64,000 bases of DNA from Hyphomicrobiales bacterium (GTDB lineage: Bacteria; Pseudomonadota; Alphaproteobacteria; Rhizobiales; Rhizobiaceae). Position numbers and translations under genes: made by a program. The notes below the pieces were generated by a model that was given only the letters and a program-made list of their open reading frames with translations, was not told the DNA's origin and ran no database searches. How positions within the stretch are numbered: the stretch's first letter is position 1; the number at the start of each line of letters is the position of its first letter. Below are positions 1 to 7,014 of this stretch, piece by piece. The DNA is taken from NCBI GenBank assembly GCA_900467185.1, contig UBPA01000003.1, positions 124,001 through 188,000 on the forward strand, in the 5' to 3' direction.

Positions 1-678
1 GACAGGGTTGTAGGACGCCTGAATGAAGACCTCCTGCCCGCCCTTGCCGATGCGCGTGAACTCGCCCGAGACGAACTCGCCCGCGTTCAGCTTCCGCCAG
101 AAGTCGGTATAGGCACCGGACGCACGGTAGGTCGCATCGACGAACAAGCTGTGATTCTTGCCGACGATGTCCGCCAGACTGTATCCGAGTGCATCGAGGA
201 AGTTGGCGTTGGCGGTGATGATCGTGCCGTCCGGCTTGAACTCGATCACGGCCTGCGCCCGGGAGATCGCATCGATCTTGGCGCTGAAATCCATGCCCGC
301 CAGCTTCGTCTCGGTGACGTCGTTGGCGAACTTGATGACCTTCACGACCTTGCCGGTCGCGCTCCGGATGGGATTGTAGTTGCCCCGAATGAAGACCTCG
401 GCGCCACTTTTCGTGATTCGCGTAAACTCGCTGCTCACGAAATTCCCGTCCCGCAAGTTCTTCCAGAACGCCGCATAGTCGTCGGAGACGGCGTAATCCG
501 GTTCGACGAAGATCCGGTGGTTCCGGCCGACGATCTCGCTTTCGGCATAGCCGAGAAGGTCACAAAAATTCTTGTTCGCCTTAAGGATCTTCCCGGTCGT
601 ATCGAACTCGATAATCGCGGACGATCGGTCGAGCGCCTCAAGAACTCTATCGGACGCTGTTGAAAAAAGACGAGTCAT
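1..678 (-). CDS. PAS-domain methyl-accepting chemotaxis protein, N-terminal part (cut by window edge)
   Basis: The first 226 codons of a minus-strand gene whose 3' part lies outside the window. The reading frame stays open from an ATG at 678, preceded by GGAGG with a 5-base spacing; an in-frame ATG at 690 lacks this site. The protein opens directly with two tandem PAS repeats of about 120 residues, each with the pattern 'GY..EIVGRNH..FV' followed by 'FW..L..G.F...E..R..K.G.EVFI...YNP'. This PAS type is usual in soluble rhizobial chemoreceptors, where a C-terminal MCP signalling domain follows. No signal peptide or membrane segment is visible, so a cytoplasmic redox/energy-sensing receptor is likely. 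The MCP domain itself is not seen, so a PAS-containing kinase or cyclase remains possible. Confidence 0.75.
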   Translation of the reverse strand, partial: MTRLFSTASDRVLEALDRSSAIIEFDTTGKILKANKNFCDLLGYAESEIVGRNHRIFVEPDYAVSDDYAAFWKNLRDGNFVSSEFTRITKSGAEVFIRGNYNPIRSATGKVVKVIKFANDVTETKLAGMDFSAKIDAISRAQAVIEFKPDGTIITANANFLDALGYSLADIVGKNHSLFVDATYRASGAYTDFWRKLNAGEFVSGEFTRIGKGGQEVFIQASYNPV

Positions 679-835
679 CAAATCCTCCATAAATATATGT
701 GAAGAACTATCAGAGTTTAAAATTAAGAGATCACTAAGATAAAATACCAGAAATAGGGGTCAGTCTGGGACGGTTTTCTCGCTTTTTTAACGACAGGCGG
801 CCCCCCAGGTGCAAAGAGCCGCCATTCCAAGCCTG

Positions 836-1852
836 TCAGGAGAAGGCGAGCTGGACTTTCAGCGTCTGCTCGGGGTGCTTTTCGACAAGATCGAACGCTG
901 CGCGCGCATCACGGGCGTCGAAGGTCTGCGTGATCATGGCTTCCGGACGCAGCAGACCGGCTTCCAACCAGCCGATGACCTCGGGAATGAAGCGGCGATT
1001 GAGACGCGAGCCGACCAGGGTCAGTTCCTTGCGCACGATTTCCTGCTGGCTGATGTTGCAGGGCCCCGGCGAGAAGCCGAGAAGGCCGATGCGTCCGGCA
1101 GGTGCGGCCACCCGGCAGGCTTCTTCCAAGAGGCTCGGAATGCCGGCACCGTCGATGACGATCGACGGACCGAGACCGTCGAGTTCTGGGGCGACGACCT
1201 CGGCCACAGACTGCTCCCGCGAGTTGATGACCACGTCGGCGCCGAACTCGCGTGCGCGCACGAGACGGTCGGCGTCGATATCGGCGATGATGCAGCGAGC
1301 CCCCTTCATCTTGGCCATCTGGAGCACGGTGATGCCGACGGTGCCCGCACCGTAGATCAGGACGACATCCTCCTTCGTGCATTCGGTGCGCCAGAGCACG
1401 TTGGCCGCAACGGCCAGTGGCTCGGCAAGCGCCGCGACGTCGAGCCCGAGCGTGGAGGACACCTTGACGGCATTTGCTTCGGGCACGATCGCGACCGCCC
1501 GGAAGCCGCCATCGCGGTGGACACCGATGACCTGCAGATTGGCGCAGACATTGGAGCGTCCGATCCGGCAGGGGTAACAGGTGCCGCAGGAGATGACCGG
1601 ATCGGCGACGACATGCTGGCCGATCGCCAGCGACGACACGCCCTCGCCCAGCGCCTCGATGACGCCGGCGAATTCATGGCCGATGACGCGCGGGTAGACC
1701 GCGAAGGGGTTCGAGCCATGGAGGATGTGCATGTCGGACCCGCAAATACCTGCACGGCGAACCCGGATCGCGACCTCGCCCGGGCCGGGCTGGTGAGCGG
1801 GCCTGTCGTCGATTTCGAGCGTGTAGGGCTCGCGAACGGAAATCGTCACCAT
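836..1852 (-). CDS. Zn-dependent hexonate 5-dehydrogenase (L-gulonate/L-galactonate type)
   Basis: Medium-chain zinc alcohol dehydrogenase, 338 residues, the usual length. Catalytic zinc ligands are C37 and H59-E60 with E144; structural zinc cysteines are C89, C92, C95 and C103; the NAD-binding Rossmann motif GAGTVG is at 168-173. It is closest in pattern to LgoD/YjjN and RspB-like enzymes, which oxidise L-galactonate or L-gulonate at C5 to tagaturonate or fructuronate. Its position as last gene of an operon with uxuB and uxuA, 38 bases after uxuB, fits a role in feeding fructuronate into that pathway. The start is supported by GGAG 9 bases upstream. The exact substrate is inferred from context, not from the sequence. 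Confidence 0.82.
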   Translation of the reverse strand: MVTISVREPYTLEIDDRPAHQPGPGEVAIRVRRAGICGSDMHILHGSNPFAVYPRVIGHEFAGVIEALGEGVSSLAIGQHVVADPVISCGTCYPCRIGRSNVCANLQVIGVHRDGGFRAVAIVPEANAVKVSSTLGLDVAALAEPLAVAANVLWRTECTKEDVVLIYGAGTVGITVLQMAKMKGARCIIADIDADRLVRAREFGADVVINSREQSVAEVVAPELDGLGPSIVIDGAGIPSLLEEACRVAAPAGRIGLLGFSPGPCNISQQEIVRKELTLVGSRLNRRFIPEVIGWLEAGLLRPEAMITQTFDARDARAAFDLVEKHPEQTLKVQLAFS

Positions 1853-1890
1853 GTCGTCAGTCTCCTGCGCGCCGTCGCGCCTGGCTATTG

Positions 1891-3300
1891 TCAGAAAGCG
1901 TTCATTGCCGAAAGCCGGGCATCGATCGATGCGCGCCAGGCCGTGTTTTCCTGAAGCGCCGGCGGAAACAGGCCGGCGACCGCGAAGAAGGGCGCAGAGG
2001 TGCGGGCGGCGACCGCCTGCTGTGCTGCGACGTTCAGCTCCTGCGCCCGCGGATCGTCCAGCCGATCGACGGCGACGATATAGGCGAGCCAGAGCGCCAC
2101 GACATCGGCGAAATCCGCGGCGTCATCGCCGGCGGCCAGCCGCTCCATCGCCGGCGCGAAAATGCGCTGCGGCATTTTCTGCGTCCCGTCCATGGCGATC
2201 TGAGCCGTGCGATGCGCGATGGCCGGGTTGGCAAAGCGCGCGACGAGCTGCTCGCAATAGGCGGAGAGATCGATTTCCGGCACGGCGTCGAGTGTCGGCA
2301 GGACGGCGCGCATATGGCGGCGAACCCGATCGGCATGCTCGGGAACCGCCATGACGTCCCGGACATAGTCGAGACCATGACGCTGGCCGAGATAGGCGAT
2401 CAGCGAGTGCGAACCGTTGAGCAGCCGCAGCTTCATCGTTTCGTAGGCATGGACATTGTTGACGAAGATCGCGCCGCCCGCCTCCCAGGCGGGGCGTCCG
2501 GCAGCGAAATCGTCCTCGATGACCCACTGGGTAAAGGGTTCGGTTTCGAGCGCCAGATGATCGTCCGCCCCGATGAGGGAAGCACTCAGCGCCCGCGTGG
2601 CATCCGTTGCCGCGGGCACGATCCGATCGACCATGCTGGAGGGAAAGCGGATCTCCCGTTCGATCCACCCGGCCAGCGCTGCGTCGCGGCGCTCCGCCAT
2701 CTCCAGGACAAGGCGGCGAACCACCTGCCCGTTGCCCGGAAGATTGTCGCAGCAGAGAACGGTCAAGGGGTTGCGACCCAGCCGCAGGCGCCGCGCCAGC
2801 GCCTCGACCAGCAGTCCGATCACGCCGACGGGCGCGGCCGGCGTTGCGAGATCATGAGAGACGGCCGCATGGGAAAGATCGAGCCCGCCGGACACCGGAT
2901 CGATGCCATAGGCCTTTTCGCTGACGGTCAGGGTGACGATTCGGGTGGCATTGTCGGCCAGCCGGTCGAGAAGATGCTCGCGCTGTTCCGTCGCGGCGAT
3001 GGCCTCAACGATCGAGCCGACGATGCGCGCCCGATCGCCGTCCGCCCCGCGCGTGACGACGCTGTAGAGATGATCCTGCGCCTTCAGATCCGCGACGATA
3101 TCGACGGACCGCAGGCTGGCGCCCACGATCCCCCAGTCGCCACCCGCGGCCGCAAGCGCCAGATCGGTATAGACGGCCTGATGAGCGCGATGAAAGGCAC
3201 CAATGCCGATGTGGACGATGCCGGGCTTCAAGGCAGCCGGATCGAACGCCGGGCGTTCGACATGGGCCGGGAGATGGGTCGTCCTGTCGAGGCGTGTCAT
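1891..3300 (-). CDS. uxuB: Mannitol dehydrogenase family protein, likely D-mannonate oxidoreductase (fructuronate reductase)
   Basis: A 469-residue polyol-specific long-chain dehydrogenase. The N-terminal NAD-binding loop reads GIGAFHRAHQ (32-41). The catalytic signature is K290, N295 and H298 within 'YETMKLRLLNGSHS', the same spacing as the Lys-Asn-His triad of mannitol 2-dehydrogenase. 'CCDNLPGNG' lies at 183-191. The family includes mannitol dehydrogenase, fructuronate reductase UxuB and tagaturonate reductase UxuA/B-like enzymes. The adjacent mannonate dehydratase gene, which ends 3 bases before this ATG (translational coupling), points to interconversion of D-fructuronate and D-mannonate. 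Confidence 0.87.
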   Translation of the reverse strand: MTRLDRTTHLPAHVERPAFDPAALKPGIVHIGIGAFHRAHQAVYTDLALAAAGGDWGIVGASLRSVDIVADLKAQDHLYSVVTRGADGDRARIVGSIVEAIAATEQREHLLDRLADNATRIVTLTVSEKAYGIDPVSGGLDLSHAAVSHDLATPAAPVGVIGLLVEALARRLRLGRNPLTVLCCDNLPGNGQVVRRLVLEMAERRDAALAGWIEREIRFPSSMVDRIVPAATDATRALSASLIGADDHLALETEPFTQWVIEDDFAAGRPAWEAGGAIFVNNVHAYETMKLRLLNGSHSLIAYLGQRHGLDYVRDVMAVPEHADRVRRHMRAVLPTLDAVPEIDLSAYCEQLVARFANPAIAHRTAQIAMDGTQKMPQRIFAPAMERLAAGDDAADFADVVALWLAYIVAVDRLDDPRAQELNVAAQQAVAARTSAPFFAVAGLFPPALQENTAWRASIDARLSAMNAF

Positions 3301-3303
3301 CGC

Positions 3304-4500
3304 TTAATTCAGTCCATATTCCGCATGGGACAAAGTCTGCTCGATGCCGCGCAATTCCGCGAGCCCTTTGAGCCGGCCGATCGCGGGATAACCGGGCTGC
3401 GCGCCCCGGGTGAGGTCCTCGAGAATCTCCTGGCCATGATCGGGCCGCATGAAGATCACGCTGTCAGCCCGCCCTTCTGCCTTGCGGCGGCGCTCTTCGG
3501 AGACGAGCGCGGCGATCACCGCCACCATGTCCGTATTGCCTTCCAGATGTTGCGCCTCGAAGAACGAGCATGGCAAGCCTTCCGTCTCGCGCGTCACGTT
3601 GCGCAGATGCGCGAAATGGATGCGCGGCGCCAGACGCTTGACCATGGCCGGAAGGTCGTTGTCCGGCCGGGCACCGAGCGAACCGGTGCAGAAGGTGACG
3701 CCATTGGCGTTCAGATCGACGGCGTCCAGCACCTTCAGATAATCCGCTTCCGTCGAAAGCACCCGCGGCAGGCCGAGGAGCGGCCACGGCGGATCGTCCC
3801 CGTGGGCGCAGAGGCGCATGTTCAGGCTTTCGGCGACAGGGGCCACTTCGGCAAGGAAATCGATGAGGTTCGCGCGCAGCTTCTCCGCGCCGATCCCGTC
3901 ATAGCGCGTCAGCGCGACATTGAGCTCGTCGATGCTGTAGCCGTCGGAGGAACCCGGCAGACCGGCACCGACATTGCGCGAGATCGCCGCGATCTTCTCG
4001 GGCGACATCTCGGCGAAACGCTGACGGGCGGCGTCGAGCAGCGCCTCGGGATAGTCTTCGGCAGCGCCGGGACGCTTGAGGACGTGAACATCGAAGGCGA
4101 CGAAATCGACGAGATCGAAGCGCATGGCGCGCGCGCCATCGCCCGTTTCCCAGCGAAGCTCGGTTCGCGTCCAGTCGAGAACCGGCATGAAATTGTAGCA
4201 GACTGTCGAGATGCCGGCCTTGGCCAGCTGCCGCAGGCTTTCCTTCCAGGCCTCGACATGCGCTTTCCAGTCGCCCGTCTGCGTCTTGATGCTCTCGGAC
4301 ACGGGAATGCTCTCGACGAGCTCCCATTCCAGACCACCCGCGCGAACCTCCGCCTGCCGCTTCTGGATTTCCTGCTGGGTCCAGGCGATGCCTGTCGGCA
4401 CATGATGCAGCGCGCTGACAATGCCGCGGGCCCCGGCCTGCGCGGCATCCTGCACCGTCACCTTGTCGATCGGACCAAACCAGCGCCAGATATGTCTCAT
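3304..4500 (-). CDS. uxuA: D-mannonate dehydratase
   Basis: 398 residues, against 394 for E. coli UxuA. It dehydrates D-mannonate to 2-keto-3-deoxygluconate. Family-typical stretches are 'MRHIWRWFGP' at the N-terminus, 'CAHGDDPPWP' (231-240), 'IHFAHLRNV' (284-292) and 'FMRPDHG' (340-346), which carry the His/Cys/Asp metal-site residues of the TIM-barrel fold. An open frame continues upstream, but the ATG at 4500 aligns with the family start and has an AGAGGAAAAG ribosome site. It is the first gene of uxuA-uxuB-dehydrogenase, transcribed divergently from the GntR regulator, from a promoter about 220 bases upstream. Confidence 0.93.
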   Translation of the reverse strand: MRHIWRWFGPIDKVTVQDAAQAGARGIVSALHHVPTGIAWTQQEIQKRQAEVRAGGLEWELVESIPVSESIKTQTGDWKAHVEAWKESLRQLAKAGISTVCYNFMPVLDWTRTELRWETGDGARAMRFDLVDFVAFDVHVLKRPGAAEDYPEALLDAARQRFAEMSPEKIAAISRNVGAGLPGSSDGYSIDELNVALTRYDGIGAEKLRANLIDFLAEVAPVAESLNMRLCAHGDDPPWPLLGLPRVLSTEADYLKVLDAVDLNANGVTFCTGSLGARPDNDLPAMVKRLAPRIHFAHLRNVTRETEGLPCSFFEAQHLEGNTDMVAVIAALVSEERRRKAEGRADSVIFMRPDHGQEILEDLTRGAQPGYPAIGRLKGLAELRGIEQTLSHAEYGLN

Positions 4501-4722
4501 GTTCTTTTCCTCTTCGGGCTTCGCGCTTCCGCGTCCGCACGTCTCATGGGGAACCCAAGGTGCCGTGCCGGCACGCCACGCAGGGCGCGATCGACATCGA
4601 CCGGGCTCGGCCAAGGGAGATGCCCGGCGACACAAACCGGCGGTACGTGAATCATGGAAGCCTCCCCAGCCGACCGAGTCGGAATGCGCTCCTCGCCATC
4701 CCGACCATTAGGGTCATATTAT
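4501..4722 (-). other. Untranslated leader of the uxuA operon
   Basis: About 220 bases lie between the predicted promoter and the uxuA ATG. The open frames crossing it show no recognisable protein. No riboswitch or clear leader peptide was recognised. It may be a long 5' UTR, or a second promoter nearer the gene may exist. Confidence 0.35.
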
Positions 4723-4750
4723 TTAATATACTACCATGGCAGCGTGTCAA
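4723..4750 (-). promoter_or_regulatory. Promoter of uxuA operon with embedded GntR operator
   Basis: On the minus strand a consensus -35 TTGACA (4750-4745) is followed after 16 bases by TATTAA (4728-4723). The near-perfect palindrome CTACCATGGCAG (4731-4742) fills the spacer. A matching 12-mer sits in the spacer of the TRAP promoter at 5599-5627. Repression by the adjacent FadR-type GntR protein is the simplest reading; a hexonate or hexuronate would be the inducer. Confidence 0.72.
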
Positions 4751-4823
4751 CGCACCAGCCGTGGATATTCTTGCGGAACTGTGCGATTACGGTCCAAACG
4801 ATAGAGATGAAGGGTCGCCCAGG

Positions 4824-5561
4824 ATGGTGATGAAACGTACGGATGAGACCTCCGAATCCGGGATCGGGGCGCCCGCCTCGCCGGTTGTTCTGACCATCAA
4901 TCCCCGCCAGCCGATCGCGGCCCAGATCTACGAGAAGCTCCGGCGTGCGATCATCACGCTCACCATGATGCCGTCCGAGGCGCTGAGCGAGAAGGAGCTG
5001 TCCCTCCAGCTCGGCGTCAGTCGTACGCCGGTGCGCGAGGCCCTGATCCGGCTGGCCGATGAAGGCCTCATCGACATCCTCCCGCAGCGCGGCAGCTTCG
5101 TCGCACCGATTCGCCTTCGCGACGTGGAAGAGGCGCAATTCATCCGGGAAGCCCTGGAGGTTTCCATCACGAAGCGCCTTGCGGCAGGCTGTTCACGGCA
5201 TTTCCTGACGGAGATCAAGAGCAATCTCTACGATCAGGAGAAGGCCGTGAAGGCGGAGGCGCTCGACCTCTTCCTCGATCTCGACGAAGCTTTTCACCGC
5301 AGCTTCTGCGAGGAGGCATCGCTGTCGAAGAGCTGGCGCGTCATCCAGTCCGTCAAGCTGCAGATGGACCGCGTGCGCTATCTCAGCCTGCCGGACCCGT
5401 CGCACCTTCGCACCCTCCTGGGGCAGCATCGCGCCGTCGTGGATGCCATCGAAGCGGGGGACGCCGCCGCCGCCGGCGACAGCATGGCGGCGCATTTGCG
5501 CGAGGTTCTGCGCACTGCCCATCGCCTGCGCGAACAGCGCGCCGATCTCATCGAGGCGTGA
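4824..5561 (+). CDS. GntR-family (FadR/FCD) transcriptional regulator
   Basis: 245 residues. An N-terminal winged helix-turn-helix (about 35-100) holds the hallmark 'GVSRTPVREALIRLADEGLI', and a C-terminal all-helical FCD ligand-binding domain follows. ATG codons at 4824 and 4830 are both in frame; AGG lies 6 bases ahead of the second and GAAGGG about 10 ahead of the first, so the exact start is uncertain by two residues. The gene lies between the divergent uxuA operon and the TRAP genes. FadR-type regulators of uxu genes (UxuR, ExuR) bind palindromes like those at 4731 and 5607, so it most likely represses both units and itself. Confidence 0.9.
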   Translation: MVMKRTDETSESGIGAPASPVVLTINPRQPIAAQIYEKLRRAIITLTMMPSEALSEKELSLQLGVSRTPVREALIRLADEGLIDILPQRGSFVAPIRLRDVEEAQFIREALEVSITKRLAAGCSRHFLTEIKSNLYDQEKAVKAEALDLFLDLDEAFHRSFCEEASLSKSWRVIQSVKLQMDRVRYLSLPDPSHLRTLLGQHRAVVDAIEAGDAAAAGDSMAAHLREVLRTAHRLREQRADLIEA

Positions 5562-5883
5562 ATACCGGGCCTCGCTAAAATACCTGCCACACGGACAGTT
5601 GACATTCTACCATGGTAGTCATAGACAAGCTGGGAGGATAGCCGCGGATCGGCGAATGGAGGAAGCAGGGGGAACTGCATCAAGGAATTGCATCGCTGGA
5701 CTGCCGCTGAGATCGTGATCTCGAGGCCGCCTGCAAAGCGCAAGATCCGAACGACGCGATGGAACGGCCTCGACGGCCTGCCTCGCTCACCCCATCGACA
5801 CCGACCGATCATCGCGAACGACCAACCCGCGCGGCAGATGCTGCGGCGGGACGAGGAACGCATATCAACCTGGGAGGACTATC
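5562..5883 (+). other. Intergenic leader between gntR and TRAP genes
   Basis: 322 bases without a credible gene. It contains the TRAP promoter and operator (5599-5627) and then about 255 bases of presumed 5' untranslated RNA. A ribosome site GGGAGG lies just ahead of the dctP-like ATG. No other structure was recognised. Confidence 0.5.
5599..5627 (+). promoter_or_regulatory. Promoter of TRAP transporter genes with GntR operator
   Basis: Consensus -35 TTGACA (5599-5604), 17-base spacer and -10 TAGACA (5622-5627). The perfect 12-base palindrome CTACCATGGTAG (5607-5618) lies wholly inside the spacer, where a bound repressor would exclude RNA polymerase. It differs by one base from the box in the uxuA promoter. 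Confidence 0.75.
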
Positions 5884-6891
5884 ATGAACATCACACGTCG
5901 AACGTTCGGCACACTTGCGGCCGGTGCGGCTGCGGGGCTCGTTGCAGCACCGGGCATCCTGCGCGCGGCGCCCAAGATCAAGCTGCGCTACGGCACGGCA
6001 TTTCCTCCCACGCATCCGGGCGTTACGCGCATCGTCGAGGCGTCGAAAACCATCGCAGCGCGCTCCGAAGGCGCCATCGACCTGCAGGTCTATCCGGGCA
6101 GCCAGCTCGGCGGCGAATCCGATATGTTTGCCCAAGTCCGCGGCGGCGCCCTCGACCTGATGTCCACGTCGAGCGTCAACCAGACCATCGTACCCTTCGC
6201 CGCCATCAATGCCGTCGCCTTCGCCTTCCCGACCTACGACCATGTCTGGAAGGCCATGGACGGCGACCTCGGCGATTTCGTGCGCAAGGCCTTCTTCGAG
6301 GCCGGCCTGTTCGTCTTCCCGAAGATGCTCGACAACGGCTACCGCAACATCACGACAGGCAGCAAGCCGATCGTCACCCCGGCCGATCTCGCCGGCATGA
6401 AGATCCGCGTTCCCGGCAACCAGCTCTGGGTCACGCTGTTCCAGACCCTGGGTGCCGCCCCGACCCCGCTGAACTTCGGCGAACTCTACGCCGCGCTCCA
6501 GACGCACATCGTCGACGGTCAGGAAAATCCGCTGGCGCTCATCCAGAGCTCCAAGCTCTATGAAGTGCAGAAGCATGTTTCGATGACCGGCCACATCTGG
6601 GACGGCCATCACATTTTCTGCAACAACCGCCGCTGGTCGGCCGTGCCTGCCGAAGCCCAGACCATCATTCTGGAAGAGCTGTCGGCCGCCGCGGTCAACG
6701 AACGCGCCGACATCAAGGCCCTGAACGAACAGGCTAAGATCGACATCGAGGCTGCCGGCCTGACGTTCCACACGGTCGACAAGGCGCCGTTCCGCGAGGT
6801 TCTGGCAAAGGCTGGCTTCTATACCGGCTGGAAAGAAAAGTTCGGCGCGGAAGCCTGGGGCCTGCTCGAGAAGGACGTCGGCACGCTCTGA
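5884..6891 (+). CDS. TRAP transporter substrate-binding protein (DctP family)
   Basis: 335 residues. The N-terminus MNITRRTFGTLAAG carries a twin-arginine-like signal (RR at 5-6) followed by an Ala/Gly hydrophobic stretch and probable cleavage after 'LRAA', so the mature protein is periplasmic. The body is DctP-like: an early 'GTAFPPTHPG', 'GSQLGGESDM', and the conserved 'MKIRVPGNQLW' strand with the arginine that binds the substrate carboxylate. It delivers a sugar acid to the DctQM permease encoded 123 bases downstream. The linked catabolic genes suggest L-gulonate, D-mannonate or a hexuronate as ligand. Ribosome site GGGAGG precedes the ATG. Confidence 0.92.
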   Translation: MNITRRTFGTLAAGAAAGLVAAPGILRAAPKIKLRYGTAFPPTHPGVTRIVEASKTIAARSEGAIDLQVYPGSQLGGESDMFAQVRGGALDLMSTSSVNQTIVPFAAINAVAFAFPTYDHVWKAMDGDLGDFVRKAFFEAGLFVFPKMLDNGYRNITTGSKPIVTPADLAGMKIRVPGNQLWVTLFQTLGAAPTPLNFGELYAALQTHIVDGQENPLALIQSSKLYEVQKHVSMTGHIWDGHHIFCNNRRWSAVPAEAQTIILEELSAAAVNERADIKALNEQAKIDIEAAGLTFHTVDKAPFREVLAKAGFYTGWKEKFGAEAWGLLEKDVGTL

Positions 6892-6900
6892 CGATCAAAG

Positions 6901-6969
6901 CGCGGCGCATAGCCCCCCAACAGGGACTGTGCGCCGTGTTGCTTCGGGAAGCCGCTGGGCCCTCCCGAA
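6901..6969 (+). repeat. Two hairpins between TRAP binding-protein and permease genes
   Basis: One stem pairs 6901-6909 with 6930-6938 (around GGCGCA/TGCGCC); a second pairs TTCGGGA (6943-6949) with TCCCGAA (6963-6969). Neither is followed by a T-run. Hairpins in this place commonly stabilise the upstream mRNA so that more binding protein than permease is made. Confidence 0.5.
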
Positions 6970-7014
6970 CAGGATGACATGCCGCGTTGAAGCGGATTTT
7001 CGGGGGGTATCATC

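Noticed and set aside
796-823. GGCGGC/GCCGCC hairpin after the Zn dehydrogenase gene as an intrinsic terminator
   Set aside because: On the transcribed strand it is followed by an A-run and not a T-run; it may only be a 3' structure.
1888-4650. A 920-codon open frame on the plus strand across uxuB and uxuA
   Set aside because: It is antisense to two clear enzyme genes, has low-complexity Arg/Asp/Gly composition and no ribosome site; a product of high-GC codon bias.
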